Of a DNA stretch of 64,000 nucleotides, positions 35,115 through 45,042 are shown one piece after another. How positions within the stretch are numbered: position 1 is the first letter of the stretch; the number at the start of each line of letters is the position of its first letter. The translations under genes and the position numbers were made by a program. The DNA comes from Halobacteriovorax vibrionivorans (GTDB taxonomy: Bacteria; Bdellovibrionota; Bacteriovoracia; Bacteriovoracales; Bacteriovoracaceae), in assembly GCF_003346865.1 (NCBI RefSeq), contig NZ_QDKL01000003.1:434001-498000 (forward strand), written 5' to 3'. Under the pieces are notes generated by a model. It was not told the origin of the DNA. It saw nothing but the letters and a program-made list of their open reading frames with translations, and made no database searches.

Positions 35115-38100
35115 ATGAAGAAATACACGGATAAGTTAAAATTCATACTGGTAAGTACACTAGTGCTAGTGATGGCGTCATCGTGTGTACCTGAAGCGGC
35201 CAATAATCGTCTAACTTCTAGTACAGATAGTGAAGACGTTGGTGGCAACATCAACGAACCTGACTTTGAGTCGTCGGCAACATATATTCAATATGGTGGC
35301 AGCACTTACTCTTCAGTCTTTGAAATTGATAATTACTTTGATGATCAGATTACACTTAAAGGTGAAGGTGTACACAATTACGTTAAAGAAAACCTAGCAG
35401 ATACTTATTGTGCAGTTGTTAATTTTCCTTCTATTAATTCGGGAACACCTCTTCTTGTGGTTGGTTTTCCACAATACACTATAAATGTAGAAGACTCATC
35501 ACGTGAATACTTTATACGTTTCACTTATCGTAAGGATGATGCCGGTTTATCACAGAGCTATTGCGGTAACTTACAAACTTATTTTACAGCAAACGGTCTT
35601 GACTGGTCTAAAGTGACATACAAAGTTTCAGACCTTTCTTCAAGTTTATCAAATGTTTCAGTTACTTCCGGGCCACTTAAGTTTGCCACCTCAATGGGAA
35701 AAGACCTATCAACGAATCTTGGAAACAACTTGGCCTTTAAAGTTTATTTTACATACAATGGCGACAATAGTGGTGGGAGCAATAACCTCTGCAGTAGCGA
35801 TAGTGCATGTGCAACATACGGAAGTGATTTTTGCTGTTTAAGTAATCAATGTGTTCAAGATCTTTCACAAAAAACAGAAACAGTACCAAATTCAATTCTT
35901 AATGAAATTGAACTCAATCCATCTGCTATTTACAATTATCCAAATTATTACAATATCTGTACAGTAGGAAGCACTCCACCTACAGATAACGAAGATCAAT
36001 ATACTCCAGATGAAGAAGCAGCTATTCGCTTTAATCGTTTAAAACAATTATATCAGTGTACAACTCCAATCGATGGAGAAAGAGGTATTTGTACAACTAT
36101 TTATGAAGGTGCGCGTACAGATCTCGTTTCAAATTACGAAACGAATATCGATGATACAAACTTTGACTATATTTATAAAGGAACTAAACCATTTTTAAAT
36201 TCTGTACACGAAGTAAGATATCAAAATGCAGTTATCTATAAAGATGGCTCATCAGTTAGACCTGGAGAAGTATCAATCTCAGGTGAAAATGACAACTTAA
36301 CTGACACAACAAAGCTTACAATTACCACAGCATATGATGAAGATAATAAATATAAAAATCTAGAAATAGACGCTTATACTGATGTTTCATGTAAGAGAAT
36401 CAATAACTTCCAGGCACAATGTTATAAAGTGTATAAACAAGGACAAAATGAAGGCCTTATCACAGACCACTACCCTGGTACACAACGCTTTCAAATTCCA
36501 TACTATGCAAATCTAGGAAATAAATTAGTTGTACAAGTTGATGATGTAACTCGTACACAAAATACATCTTGGAACTTAGAAGTTGGTGCAATCAATGAAG
36601 TTGTCTTTAATAGCTCACATATTGTACAAGACTCACAAACTGTAAAGATCATCTTTTATGTTGATTTAACTAATCACACAACAATACTTGATGCAAAAGA
36701 AAAGGCACAAGCAGAGATCGCATCATATTGTAAGTGTGCACTAAGAGAATGTGCTCTTGAAGAGGTTAGAAACACGAGTGATACAGTTGTAGATTATCAG
36801 TGTTATTTAAAACCAACACAAGATGATCCTCCGCTACAACAAAACTTTTATCTTTCTGCTAAGACTGCACCTCAAAGATACTTTGACTCAAACGGTGTAG
36901 CAAAGAAAGACTTAACTCTTTCAGATGTCATCGCCGACCCTACACTTGCTCAAGAAGGATCTGCTTTTGCTTATATTAGTGGAGACAAGGCGAAACCAAA
37001 TAATATTGATGGATATGTTGGATTTAATGAAATATACGGAAGTTTTGACTTAACAAGTAGTTCAGCAAAACCAGCTAAAGAGATTCAAGTTAAAGAAGGT
37101 ACAACGTATGATATTTTTGTATCAGGTGGTAACTACTCTAGCTGTTCATCTTGTGGAAATGACTACTACGCTTCTTCTGTAAAAATGTTCCCTAATGAAT
37201 TTGAAAATGGTCCTGCTGGTTACCAGCCAGACCTTTCCACTTCTTCAAGAAGTGAGACAAGTAAATACCGCTCTGATGATTTTCTCTTTGGACGCGCCTG
37301 TTTTGTTCCAGCAACAATGATTGGATGGGCCCATCAGACTTTTGAAGATGTGCAAGAGCAGAGATTAAATCGTATGCGTACACAACACTTCATGGTCGCC
37401 AATGGTTATGATCGCGATTGGTATGGTTTCAATTATGGATCAGTCATTGGTTCATTTGATGGAGTAAAATGGTTTGCTGTAGGTACGAAGAGACGTATCA
37501 AGGCCACAACGAATAAATTATTTCTTGCAATAAATGCTAAATTTTCAGATCAAACAGTTGAAAATAGTTATTCAGTAACTGTTCAAGACTCTACTATTAA
37601 TGGAAGTATTAGTATTCCAACAACTGACTTTGAAACCGATGGTGCCACTTGTCAGCAAGTTCATACTTGTAACACAGATAATGAATGTGTTTCATCTCTT
37701 GGTTGGGATTATGTATGTGAGAATATCTCAACAGTATCTTCTCCATATCCAAACTTTGATATCAATGCTAATGAGATTCCACAAGAGTTAGATATAGATC
37801 GCCTACTATCTTTAAATGGTACTTTTTCAGGTAATGTGAAACGATGTGTATATAGAGGTCGCGGTGCTGCTTGTCGACCAGAGTATAATGAAACAAATTC
37901 ATCATCTATTTCATATACTGCTGTAGGGACAAAGAAACTTCACGGTTGCTCTTTTAATAATCACTGTCAACCTCTGGAAGGAGCAGACAACAAATACTTT
38001 AATAATCGTATCTCTAGAAAAGCAACTTCTCTAGCTCTTCAAAATGGTCAAGCTGACAATGATACTGAAATGGTTTCAACTGTAGGTTTAGTGGCACCAA

Positions 38101-40076
38101 GCCTTGGAAGACCTTTTAAATATAGAGGTGATGAAGAACCAAACTACCAAGCAAGAAGAAACCTTATCCTTAATGATGTAAAAGGACTCTGTCTACCAGG
38201 CCGTGATGCAAACTTAGAAGATGTCGTAACATCTATGGATGAACCATCTGAATTCATGCCTGACTTTATTGGAAATATGGGTAATACAGTATCAGATATG
38301 CAAAATAATACTAATGAGAATATGTTCTTAAGCTGCCCTACTTTTGATACTAATGGAAATTATGTAGCATTTGATCCTCTTCAAGATGTAACAACTAAGA
38401 CGACAGAACTTCAATTACTATCACGTTCTCAAAACTTAAGTACATACTTCTTAGAAGTATTTGATGGTCTAACAAACGAAGAGCTTCTAACAGATCTAAA
38501 TGAAAGTGATACAAGTATAATCGAAAGTCTATCTCTACCTGTCAACGCTTGCTTAAGAGCGCCAGGTTCAACTTGTTTCACAGACCTAGACTGCTCAGCT
38601 TCTAAATTTGTGGCCGACAACACTAAAGGTGTTGCACTAGAAGATATTTTAACTCTAACAAGCCAATATGAATTATCATTCTGGCAAACAGAACTTGTGT
38701 GTTCTCAACCGGCCAGAGTAACAGACAGTGACTACGATATTAGAAATAATCGCTGTTGTTCAGAAATTGGAAATACATTTAAACTTCCGACTCTAGAAAC
38801 GACTGGCTCACCTATCTCTACAGATTCATCTATTACAGCAACAGACACTGTTGATCTTGAAAGAGTTCCTGCAGCAGAAATCGGGGCCAAGGAAGCAACA
38901 CGCTTCTCAGGAAATGTTCTAACAGAGTACGAGAGAAATACAGACTCTCTTAATACAATGGAAATCCAAAGAAATGATCTCACAGTTGATATCTCAGACC
39001 CAACAACACCATCTGTTGATAGACAATACAAATTACTAACAACATATGGTAAGAAGATGTGTTGTTCTGAAAACTGGGTCAGAAGTTTTAATAAAGATGA
39101 AAATGGTGGCGGCCATGAATGGGGCCCTAATAAGATGCAGGCCCATGGTCAACAAACCCTATCTGATTTCAAATGTTATAATTATGCTGAGCAAGACAAG
39201 GCCACATGTGATGGGAATAATGCTCTAAACGGTAATCTATGTTCTCTACTCGATATCCCAGAGCCTATCGCTTTAGATATAACGAAATGGCTTAGTTATT
39301 ATGAACTAACAGGTATTCCTAATGTTGTCATAAAGGATCATATTGAATCTGTTCATGATACATCAGCTTCCTACCCAATGTGTAGAAAACCAATATATAG
39401 ATCAGCAGCTGCGACTCCAGAATATTCAAATGGAGCTGCTCCTGATGCTAATCAAGATGAATATACTGATGACTTCTATACTCTAAATGGACTAACTAAC
39501 GCGACAAGAGATGTTGATACAACAACACAGGCCGGACAAGACTTTAAGACAGTATTTGAGGCCGATGAGTTTGCATGTTGTATGCCAGCAGGAACTCAAA
39601 TGGCAGCAGGAGATGATGCTAATATGTGTTGTACGGGATACATCAACCCACAAAATAATAAATGTCAGCTAAAGAATTATACTAATGTAACGGCCTATAC
39701 AAATCGCTATGTTTCAAGTGAGCTACAAACATTACCAGACACAGAGTTTGAAGCAACAACAGGTATGATGACAGACCGAGAGAAACTAGCGGTAATTGCA
39801 TGTGAAAGAGAAATGTGTGCAGAAGGTTTTGTTGCTTTTGGACTTGTTCACGGACAATACGGACTTCCTGAAGAGACTCTTGAGGACGCTGATCAACTTG
39901 GTGCAGGTAATGTAAAAAGATTCATGCAAAACTATGATAATGATAATGAATTAGGACGCGTTGACTACTTCCTTGAAGGAATGAAGTGGAACTCTAATGT
40001 TTATTGTATTCCACAAGCAACAGCGAACGCACTTCAAAGCGCTACACCACCAGTGCAAGTTCTTAACTGTAATTAG
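35115..40076 (+). CDS. Giant Cys-rich lipoprotein
   Basis: A 1,653-residue predicted lipoprotein: signal peptide with lipobox VMASSC, so Cys24 should be lipidated. The mature protein is rich in Asn, Thr, Tyr and Cys. Recurrent Cys modules follow a C-x-x-D-x-x-C then C-C-x-x-x-x-C pattern, for example near residues 225-245 (CSSDSAC, FCCLSNQC), 850-865 (CNTDNEC), 1150 (CFTDLDC), 1214 (NRCCSE), 1316 (KMCCSE), 1490 (FACCMP) and 1506 (MCCTGY). This suggests many disulfides on the cell surface or in the periplasm. I do not recognise the family. It is divergent from the motor-like operon and ends overlapping an acyltransferase gene by 14 bases on the opposite strand. Adhesion or prey contact is possible but speculative. 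Confidence 0.75.
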   Translation: MKKYTDKLKFILVSTLVLVMASSCVPEAANNRLTSSTDSEDVGGNINEPDFESSATYIQYGGSTYSSVFEIDNYFDDQITLKGEGVHNYVKENLADTYCAVVNFPSINSGTPLLVVGFPQYTINVEDSSREYFIRFTYRKDDAGLSQSYCGNLQTYFTANGLDWSKVTYKVSDLSSSLSNVSVTSGPLKFATSMGKDLSTNLGNNLAFKVYFTYNGDNSGGSNNLCSSDSACATYGSDFCCLSNQCVQDLSQKTETVPNSILNEIELNPSAIYNYPNYYNICTVGSTPPTDNEDQYTPDEEAAIRFNRLKQLYQCTTPIDGERGICTTIYEGARTDLVSNYETNIDDTNFDYIYKGTKPFLNSVHEVRYQNAVIYKDGSSVRPGEVSISGENDNLTDTTKLTITTAYDEDNKYKNLEIDAYTDVSCKRINNFQAQCYKVYKQGQNEGLITDHYPGTQRFQIPYYANLGNKLVVQVDDVTRTQNTSWNLEVGAINEVVFNSSHIVQDSQTVKIIFYVDLTNHTTILDAKEKAQAEIASYCKCALRECALEEVRNTSDTVVDYQCYLKPTQDDPPLQQNFYLSAKTAPQRYFDSNGVAKKDLTLSDVIADPTLAQEGSAFAYISGDKAKPNNIDGYVGFNEIYGSFDLTSSSAKPAKEIQVKEGTTYDIFVSGGNYSSCSSCGNDYYASSVKMFPNEFENGPAGYQPDLSTSSRSETSKYRSDDFLFGRACFVPATMIGWAHQTFEDVQEQRLNRMRTQHFMVANGYDRDWYGFNYGSVIGSFDGVKWFAVGTKRRIKATTNKLFLAINAKFSDQTVENSYSVTVQDSTINGSISIPTTDFETDGATCQQVHTCNTDNECVSSLGWDYVCENISTVSSPYPNFDINANEIPQELDIDRLLSLNGTFSGNVKRCVYRGRGAACRPEYNETNSSSISYTAVGTKKLHGCSFNNHCQPLEGADNKYFNNRISRKATSLALQNGQADNDTEMVSTVGLVAPSLGRPFKYRGDEEPNYQARRNLILNDVKGLCLPGRDANLEDVVTSMDEPSEFMPDFIGNMGNTVSDMQNNTNENMFLSCPTFDTNGNYVAFDPLQDVTTKTTELQLLSRSQNLSTYFLEVFDGLTNEELLTDLNESDTSIIESLSLPVNACLRAPGSTCFTDLDCSASKFVADNTKGVALEDILTLTSQYELSFWQTELVCSQPARVTDSDYDIRNNRCCSEIGNTFKLPTLETTGSPISTDSSITATDTVDLERVPAAEIGAKEATRFSGNVLTEYERNTDSLNTMEIQRNDLTVDISDPTTPSVDRQYKLLTTYGKKMCCSENWVRSFNKDENGGGHEWGPNKMQAHGQQTLSDFKCYNYAEQDKATCDGNNALNGNLCSLLDIPEPIALDITKWLSYYELTGIPNVVIKDHIESVHDTSASYPMCRKPIYRSAAATPEYSNGAAPDANQDEYTDDFYTLNGLTNATRDVDTTTQAGQDFKTVFEADEFACCMPAGTQMAAGDDANMCCTGYINPQNNKCQLKNYTNVTAYTNRYVSSELQTLPDTEFEATTGMMTDREKLAVIACEREMCAEGFVAFGLVHGQYGLPEETLEDADQLGAGNVKRFMQNYDNDNELGRVDYFLEGMKWNSNVYCIPQATANALQSATPPVQVLNCN

Positions 40077-41088
40077 ATCTTATTTCAGTGGTGATTTTAT
40101 CTAAGATACGTTTTGCAGTATCAACATGATTTTCGCTTATGAAAGGATGTACTTTTAAAGTAAGAGAAAGTTTAGCATTAAACTCCATGGCCACTAATCC
40201 AATGGGAAAATTTCTTGAGCCAGGAGTCGTTGCAAACCACACCTCTTGCTCCCCTAAACTATCATAAGTTTCATCTCTCACATCCCATGAACCAACATTT
40301 GAAAATGTACCAAGCCAAAAATTCTTACCTGCTGAGTTACGAGATAATTTTGCCATATAGCCTCGACCAAAGAGCACACCTATGTGATGTACCCACCAAA
40401 GTCCTATATGATTTAAAGTCTTAACTTTTGCACTAAAAACTTTTCTAATACTTTCATATGTAGAGTTTGCATTTAAGCGCATCTGGACAAATGATGTATG
40501 ATTCTCATAAGGATTAATTTTATTGACGATGCCTCGAATATTAATTGGAAGTAACCAAGAATATGATTCATTTTGACTTTCTTCTTTTATCAGCTCAAAT
40601 ACAAAACGATTTAATAATTCTAAGATGACGATATTTTGCGAAAGTTTATTCTCTTTCAAGTAATCGTTAAACTTTTTTGTTTCATCTACACTTAAGGCCT
40701 TTAGCGCAAACTCATAATTATTCTTAGGTCGTTTTTGACTTTGAATTTTCCAATCAGGTTTGTGTGCTGGTGAGATATCCTTTGCTCTAAAAGCAAGTTT
40801 AATATGATCAAAGAAACTAATCTCTTTTTTGTAATTAGAAAAGATTGGACCTCTTTTTGCCCCAAGCTTAGTAAGATAAAAAGGGATTGAAGCACTACCA
40901 TCCATTAAGGAGTGTGAGTATTCAAAATACTGAGGCTCATGAATATCACCATCAATATATTTGGCCCTACCAATAACACATTGATCATTCTCTCCTCTTT
41001 CTTTTAGAATCTCATACCAAACACCTACCCAATCTCTAGAGAGGTAACGGTTTTTTAAAATACTAAATGGCCAAATAGAAAAGATCAC
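40063..41088 (-). CDS. CAT/condensation-superfamily acyltransferase-like protein
   Basis: A 341-residue cytoplasmic protein with SHSLMDGSAS near residue 80, matching the HxxxDG active-site motif of the chloramphenicol-acetyltransferase/condensation/wax-synthase superfamily (second His of the usual HHxxxDG replaced in frame by Ser-His). A later WLGTFSNVGSW segment resembles the structural DFGWG region. It would transfer an acyl group to an amine or hydroxyl; substrate unknown. It starts with GTG at 41088, overlapping the upstream GNAT stop by four bases (GTGA), with AAGGAAG six bases away. It is the last of three linked acyltransferase-like genes. Confidence 0.7.
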   Translation of the reverse strand: MIFSIWPFSILKNRYLSRDWVGVWYEILKERGENDQCVIGRAKYIDGDIHEPQYFEYSHSLMDGSASIPFYLTKLGAKRGPIFSNYKKEISFFDHIKLAFRAKDISPAHKPDWKIQSQKRPKNNYEFALKALSVDETKKFNDYLKENKLSQNIVILELLNRFVFELIKEESQNESYSWLLPINIRGIVNKINPYENHTSFVQMRLNANSTYESIRKVFSAKVKTLNHIGLWWVHHIGVLFGRGYMAKLSRNSAGKNFWLGTFSNVGSWDVRDETYDSLGEQEVWFATTPGSRNFPIGLVAMEFNAKLSLTLKVHPFISENHVDTAKRILDKITTEIRSNYS

Positions 41089-42170
41089 AGAACACTTCCT
41101 TCAAATCGAAATTTTCTCACTGGCCAAAGAGGACCTGTTGTATCACCGTGAATTTCAAACATATGCCCTGTCGATTCAACGATTATCCCATCAATAAAGT
41201 ACGAGAAATTAAACTTTTCCTGACCTGTATATAAATTGCAAATATGAAAATCATTCATCGTCTTATTAAGACTGAAATATTTTAGAATACTCATTATCAT
41301 TTCTTTTTTTGCTTCATTACTCAATGATCTTTCAAATGATAAATAAAGAACTTCAAGAGTTTGTAAGATACCGTTACTAACCCCTGGCCTTCCCATTAAT
41401 TGAACAAGCTTTGTTAATAGCCTCTTAGGTGCTTGCATATTATATAATTTATAACGACGTCCTAATGACTTGTCTGTAATCATAAAAACTGCACAAAGCT
41501 TTGCTCCATCAAATACACCAAAGTATTTATTGTCCTTCTCATCAGTGATCTGCTCTCTAAGTTCAAGATTAGAGTTTTCACTACGATAGAAATCATTAAA
41601 TTTCTTAAAATTTATTTTTTGAACTCGCCCTCTTGCTGGATTAAAAACTGGAGGACAGACAACGGAGTAAACATGGTAATTATCAATATGACGGTAATTG
41701 AAACCTCGGCCATTTTTCGTCAAGGATTTAATGGCACGCTCATTATCAGATAAAATTGCAGTATAAGACATTTCACATCTTAACTCTTCACTTAAATTTG
41801 GCAGGGCCTCAATGATATCTTTGAACAATTTTCTCCATTGAACTTTAGCTCTTCTGCCTCCAACGGGAGAAACTCGTAAGTCACAAAAATAAGCAACTGG
41901 TCGAAACTCTCCATCAACATGGCGAATTTGCCTAATAATAGTCCCTACTCCACAAATTGTTTCATCATCATTTAAAAAGACGAAGCTCCAGTAGTGATTT
42001 CCTTTTCTTTCATAAAATTCAAAGAAGTTATCACCACGATCAAAAGACAGGGACTCTGTCCCTGTTTGCATATGTATATCTTTGTAGAAGTTTAAGATGG
42101 CGTCATTATCGGATTTTGTAGCGAGTCTGATATGACTATATGGTTCCATGACCTCTTCTAAGGTCAACAT
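41085..42170 (-). CDS. GNAT-like acyltransferase, probably two domains
   Basis: A 361-residue protein. The first half looks like a GNAT acetyltransferase (IRLATKSDNDAILNFYKDI at the start, GVGTIIRQIRHVDG, VAYFCDLRVSPVGGRRAKVQ as the acyl-CoA-binding strand and loop). The second half has a weaker repeat of the same pattern (KYFGVFDGAKLCAVFMITDK). Substrate unknown. AAGGAGG precedes the ATG. It overlaps the CAT-like gene downstream and is 39 bases from the gene upstream, so the three form one operon. Confidence 0.68.
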   Translation of the reverse strand: MLTLEEVMEPYSHIRLATKSDNDAILNFYKDIHMQTGTESLSFDRGDNFFEFYERKGNHYWSFVFLNDDETICGVGTIIRQIRHVDGEFRPVAYFCDLRVSPVGGRRAKVQWRKLFKDIIEALPNLSEELRCEMSYTAILSDNERAIKSLTKNGRGFNYRHIDNYHVYSVVCPPVFNPARGRVQKINFKKFNDFYRSENSNLELREQITDEKDNKYFGVFDGAKLCAVFMITDKSLGRRYKLYNMQAPKRLLTKLVQLMGRPGVSNGILQTLEVLYLSFERSLSNEAKKEMIMSILKYFSLNKTMNDFHICNLYTGQEKFNFSYFIDGIIVESTGHMFEIHGDTTGPLWPVRKFRFEGSVL

Positions 42171-42209
42171 AGACGCCTCCTTAAGGACTTAAATCTGACT
42201 AAAAAAAGT

Positions 42210-42992
42210 CTAAGTGTAAGATTTAACTTTTCTTACTGATCTTGCTCTAACTAATCTCTTTAATAAGAAAGTAACAATACGACCAAATGAAAAGTGGACA
42301 TTCATCATTGTTCCATACTCGATAACTTCATCATCTGGTTCAGTCATCCCTGGAAGTAACTTAGTATATCCTTTATAAAGTCTAAAAGGTCTAATAGTAT
42401 TATAAATTTCACCTAATTTTGGTTTAGAACTTGAATATGCATAGATATAGAAGTTTCTTCTCATCTTAGTAGCTTCAAGATACATCATAAGCCAGAAGTA
42501 AATTCCAAGCATACGACAACGTTGATATCGAGACATCCAAAGAGCAGTTGCCTCGAAGAGATCATTTTCAAAGTCAGGTACATCTTTTTTAAGTTTTGCT
42601 AAGGCCTCATCTGGAAGACTTTTAACAACACGTGAGTCACTTCCTAGTGCAAAAGTAAAACCACCACACATAACGCCGTGACGATTAAAAAGTGCGAATG
42701 TTTTATTTCTAGCAAGAAAGTCGATTGGAAACTTAACTCCAATTCTTTGGTAGGCCAATCTTTGAAATTCTTTTAGTTCATCAACCTCAGTAATATTTCT
42801 AAGCTCCGAACGGTAGATACGCTTTACGCGGCGTCCTGTTCCTACAATAACACCAGGTAGTACAGCTAATTGCTTAATCATATCTCTCTCCTCCATAGAG
42901 TATGTAACCGGGGACCATCTTAGAAAGCGCAGTAACCAAAAGTAAAATCTCATCCAAATATTAAGATTTCCCCATTTTCCTTGAGTGCACAT
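42210..42992 (-). CDS. Putative N-acyltransferase (GNAT/FeeM-like)
   Basis: A 260-residue protein whose core (LARNKTFALFNRHGVMCGGFTFALG, then FEATALWMSRYQRCRMLGIYFWLMMYLEATKM, then NFYIYAYSSSKPKLGEIYNTIR) has the strand-helix order of GNAT-like N-acyl amino acid synthases (FeeM/autoinducer-synthase type). I give this as resemblance only. Start is uncertain: ATG at 42992 has AGGT upstream and adds a Trp-rich hydrophobic N-terminus; ATG at 42881 has a strong GGAGG eight bases before it and gives 223 residues. It is the first gene of the three-gene acyltransferase operon. Confidence 0.6.
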   Translation of the reverse strand: MCTQGKWGNLNIWMRFYFWLLRFLRWSPVTYSMEERDMIKQLAVLPGVIVGTGRRVKRIYRSELRNITEVDELKEFQRLAYQRIGVKFPIDFLARNKTFALFNRHGVMCGGFTFALGSDSRVVKSLPDEALAKLKKDVPDFENDLFEATALWMSRYQRCRMLGIYFWLMMYLEATKMRRNFYIYAYSSSKPKLGEIYNTIRPFRLYKGYTKLLPGMTEPDDEVIEYGTMMNVHFSFGRIVTFLLKRLVRARSVRKVKSYT

Positions 42993-43222
42993 ATAATACC
43001 TATAAAAATAGGTGCTTATAAAGGGCCAATGAAAATCTTATTCAAAATCTAACAACAGTTTTGGCCATATTCGTCAAAAAAGATCTGTTTACAACAATTA
43101 TTAGTGTCAACATGCCACCATATGAAAAGAGTCATTTTTGTAATGCTTTCAGATATTTACGCAAAGAGTCATGACGTGTACATCAAGGATTGGTAAATTC
43201 CCTCATTCACAAAAGGAGCCCC

Positions 43223-45001
43223 ATGAATACGATAAAGTATGTCTTAATCTTAACCATCCTCAATATTTCTTTTAATATTCAGGCAATCAATAAAACGGCC
43301 TTTTCTGGCAAAGAATTTTGGTATATCGATCAGGCAGACCGTGTAGAAATCTTAACTGATCTTTATAAGCAAACAAAAGCAGAATACGCTCTTTGGGAAA
43401 TTAAGAAAAAGCGTATCGGTGTTGATGGAGATAAGTTATTTAAAGAGGCAATCGAAGCAGAAAAAACAATTGCTGATGTCGATGGTGCAATTGCACAAGC
43501 AAGAAGCAATATGAATTTCTACGATCGTACTAAAAAGATCATCGCAACTTTCCAAGATACTCACTTTGGACTTAACACTCATATACCTGCACCTTGGATT
43601 GTATCTGGCTTTAATACTAAATACATCCCAGCTAGTGATAAAGTTGTTATTGCACAAATGTATGAGAAAGTTATTCAAAAGACAGTTTTAGAAAGTCGCT
43701 CAGGTGTTATCGAGCAAGTAGAACTTGGAGATGAGCTACTAAGCGTTGACGGTGTACCAGTAAAAGAGGCCATGAAAAACCTTATGCCATATATGGATGC
43801 ATCAAGTGTTGGTTTTGCAAAGTCACAAGCAGGACGTTTTCTATTAGAAAGATACTTCCTCTTTCCATCGAGACCTTTCTTTGATGCAGAAATTAAGAGT
43901 GCTAAAAACGGAAGCATTTATAAAGTACGCCTACCACTTTATTTCTCTGGTGATACATCAGTTATTAGAAAGAAAGATATTTCATACTACCTTGAGCAAA
44001 AAGGTTTCCTAAAGCTTAAAGAGTTAAGATTTACTTTTTCAGATAAAGAAAGAAAATTTGTAAAGAACACTAGCCTAAAAGTAAAAGGCTTCGATTCAGG
44101 ACTACCAAAAGGTGCAATTGAACTAGAGAACTGGACATCTGCAAATGGTGGAGGAAGTCCAATTGTTCACTCAGCTTTAATACTTAAAAACACTAAAGCC
44201 TATGCTTACCTTGCTGTAAATTCATTTTCGGTATCGACTGTTTATAACAATGGCCAAAGCAAAAGCTTCCTTGATGCTTTAAGACAAAACATTAAATATT
44301 TTAAAGATCAAGGCCTAGACCTAATTCTAGACATAAGAAATAATGGTGGTGGTAACGGTGGTTACCCTGCACAACTACTTTCAATGCTAACTCAAGAGAA
44401 TGAGACTTATCCAAATGCAACTTGGGCAACAGCAACAACACGCTATATGCGCCAATTAATAGAATACTATGGGGTAAGAGAGTTATTTAAAGATATCAAT
44501 GGAATGGATTGGGAAAGACAATCAGATGCATTCTTTGAAGCAGCATATAACGAACGTCCATACTCTAGAGCTGTACAAAATGAAGATATTAAAGCAGATG
44601 AAGAAGTTGGTGGTTACAATGGAAAAATCGTAGCTCTTATCTCTCCAAATTGTATTTCAGCGTGTGATATCACAAGTATTCTTCTTAAAGGATCAAAACG
44701 AGCTAAGTTAATAGGTACACATGCTAATGGAACAGGGGCAGGTTATCGCTCAAATGATGAATACAATACACAGTTTAAAGACCGCTTTCATGTATTCTCT
44801 ACTCAGATTCCTAATATGCTATTTGGTTACGGACAATCTGAAGTTAGCTACAAACAAGACCTAGGTTTAGACTCAGCCTATGAACTAAATTCAGAAAATG
44901 TACCTGTTAAGGCAGATATTGAATATGTAGAGACATTAGAAGATTCTAAAAACTACATGTCAGGATGGATTTCAAAAGCAATTGAAGTATTAAATCAATA
45001 A
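43223..45001 (+). CDS. Exported S41-family (C-terminal-processing) protease
   Basis: A 592-residue secreted protease. The start is ATG 43223 (AAAAGGAG four bases before), giving a signal peptide ending near NIQA. A helical domain (about 40-120) precedes a PDZ-like region with GDELLSVDGVPV (about 175) and the S41 core: LAVNSF, LILDIRNNGGGNGG (about 365-378) and ALISPNCISACDIT, where the Ser near 479 is the expected nucleophile. This is the tricorn/CPP-like fold used to trim or degrade periplasmic proteins. Substrate unknown. It has no linked partner and ends in a hairpin shared with the converging methyltransferase gene. Confidence 0.85.
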   Translation: MNTIKYVLILTILNISFNIQAINKTAFSGKEFWYIDQADRVEILTDLYKQTKAEYALWEIKKKRIGVDGDKLFKEAIEAEKTIADVDGAIAQARSNMNFYDRTKKIIATFQDTHFGLNTHIPAPWIVSGFNTKYIPASDKVVIAQMYEKVIQKTVLESRSGVIEQVELGDELLSVDGVPVKEAMKNLMPYMDASSVGFAKSQAGRFLLERYFLFPSRPFFDAEIKSAKNGSIYKVRLPLYFSGDTSVIRKKDISYYLEQKGFLKLKELRFTFSDKERKFVKNTSLKVKGFDSGLPKGAIELENWTSANGGGSPIVHSALILKNTKAYAYLAVNSFSVSTVYNNGQSKSFLDALRQNIKYFKDQGLDLILDIRNNGGGNGGYPAQLLSMLTQENETYPNATWATATTRYMRQLIEYYGVRELFKDINGMDWERQSDAFFEAAYNERPYSRAVQNEDIKADEEVGGYNGKIVALISPNCISACDITSILLKGSKRAKLIGTHANGTGAGYRSNDEYNTQFKDRFHVFSTQIPNMLFGYGQSEVSYKQDLGLDSAYELNSENVPVKADIEYVETLEDSKNYMSGWISKAIEVLNQ

Positions 45002-45009
45002 TTGATCTC

Positions 45010-45042
45010 GGCCGCTTAATAGATCTTACTTATTAAGCGGCC
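45010..45042. terminator. Bidirectional hairpin, S41 protease / RlmM-like gene
   Basis: A perfect 12-bp stem GGCCGCTTAATA/TATTAAGCGGCC with a 9-base loop. The stop of the minus-strand gene (45026-45028) lies in the loop. Flanking T-runs are short. Confidence 0.6.
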
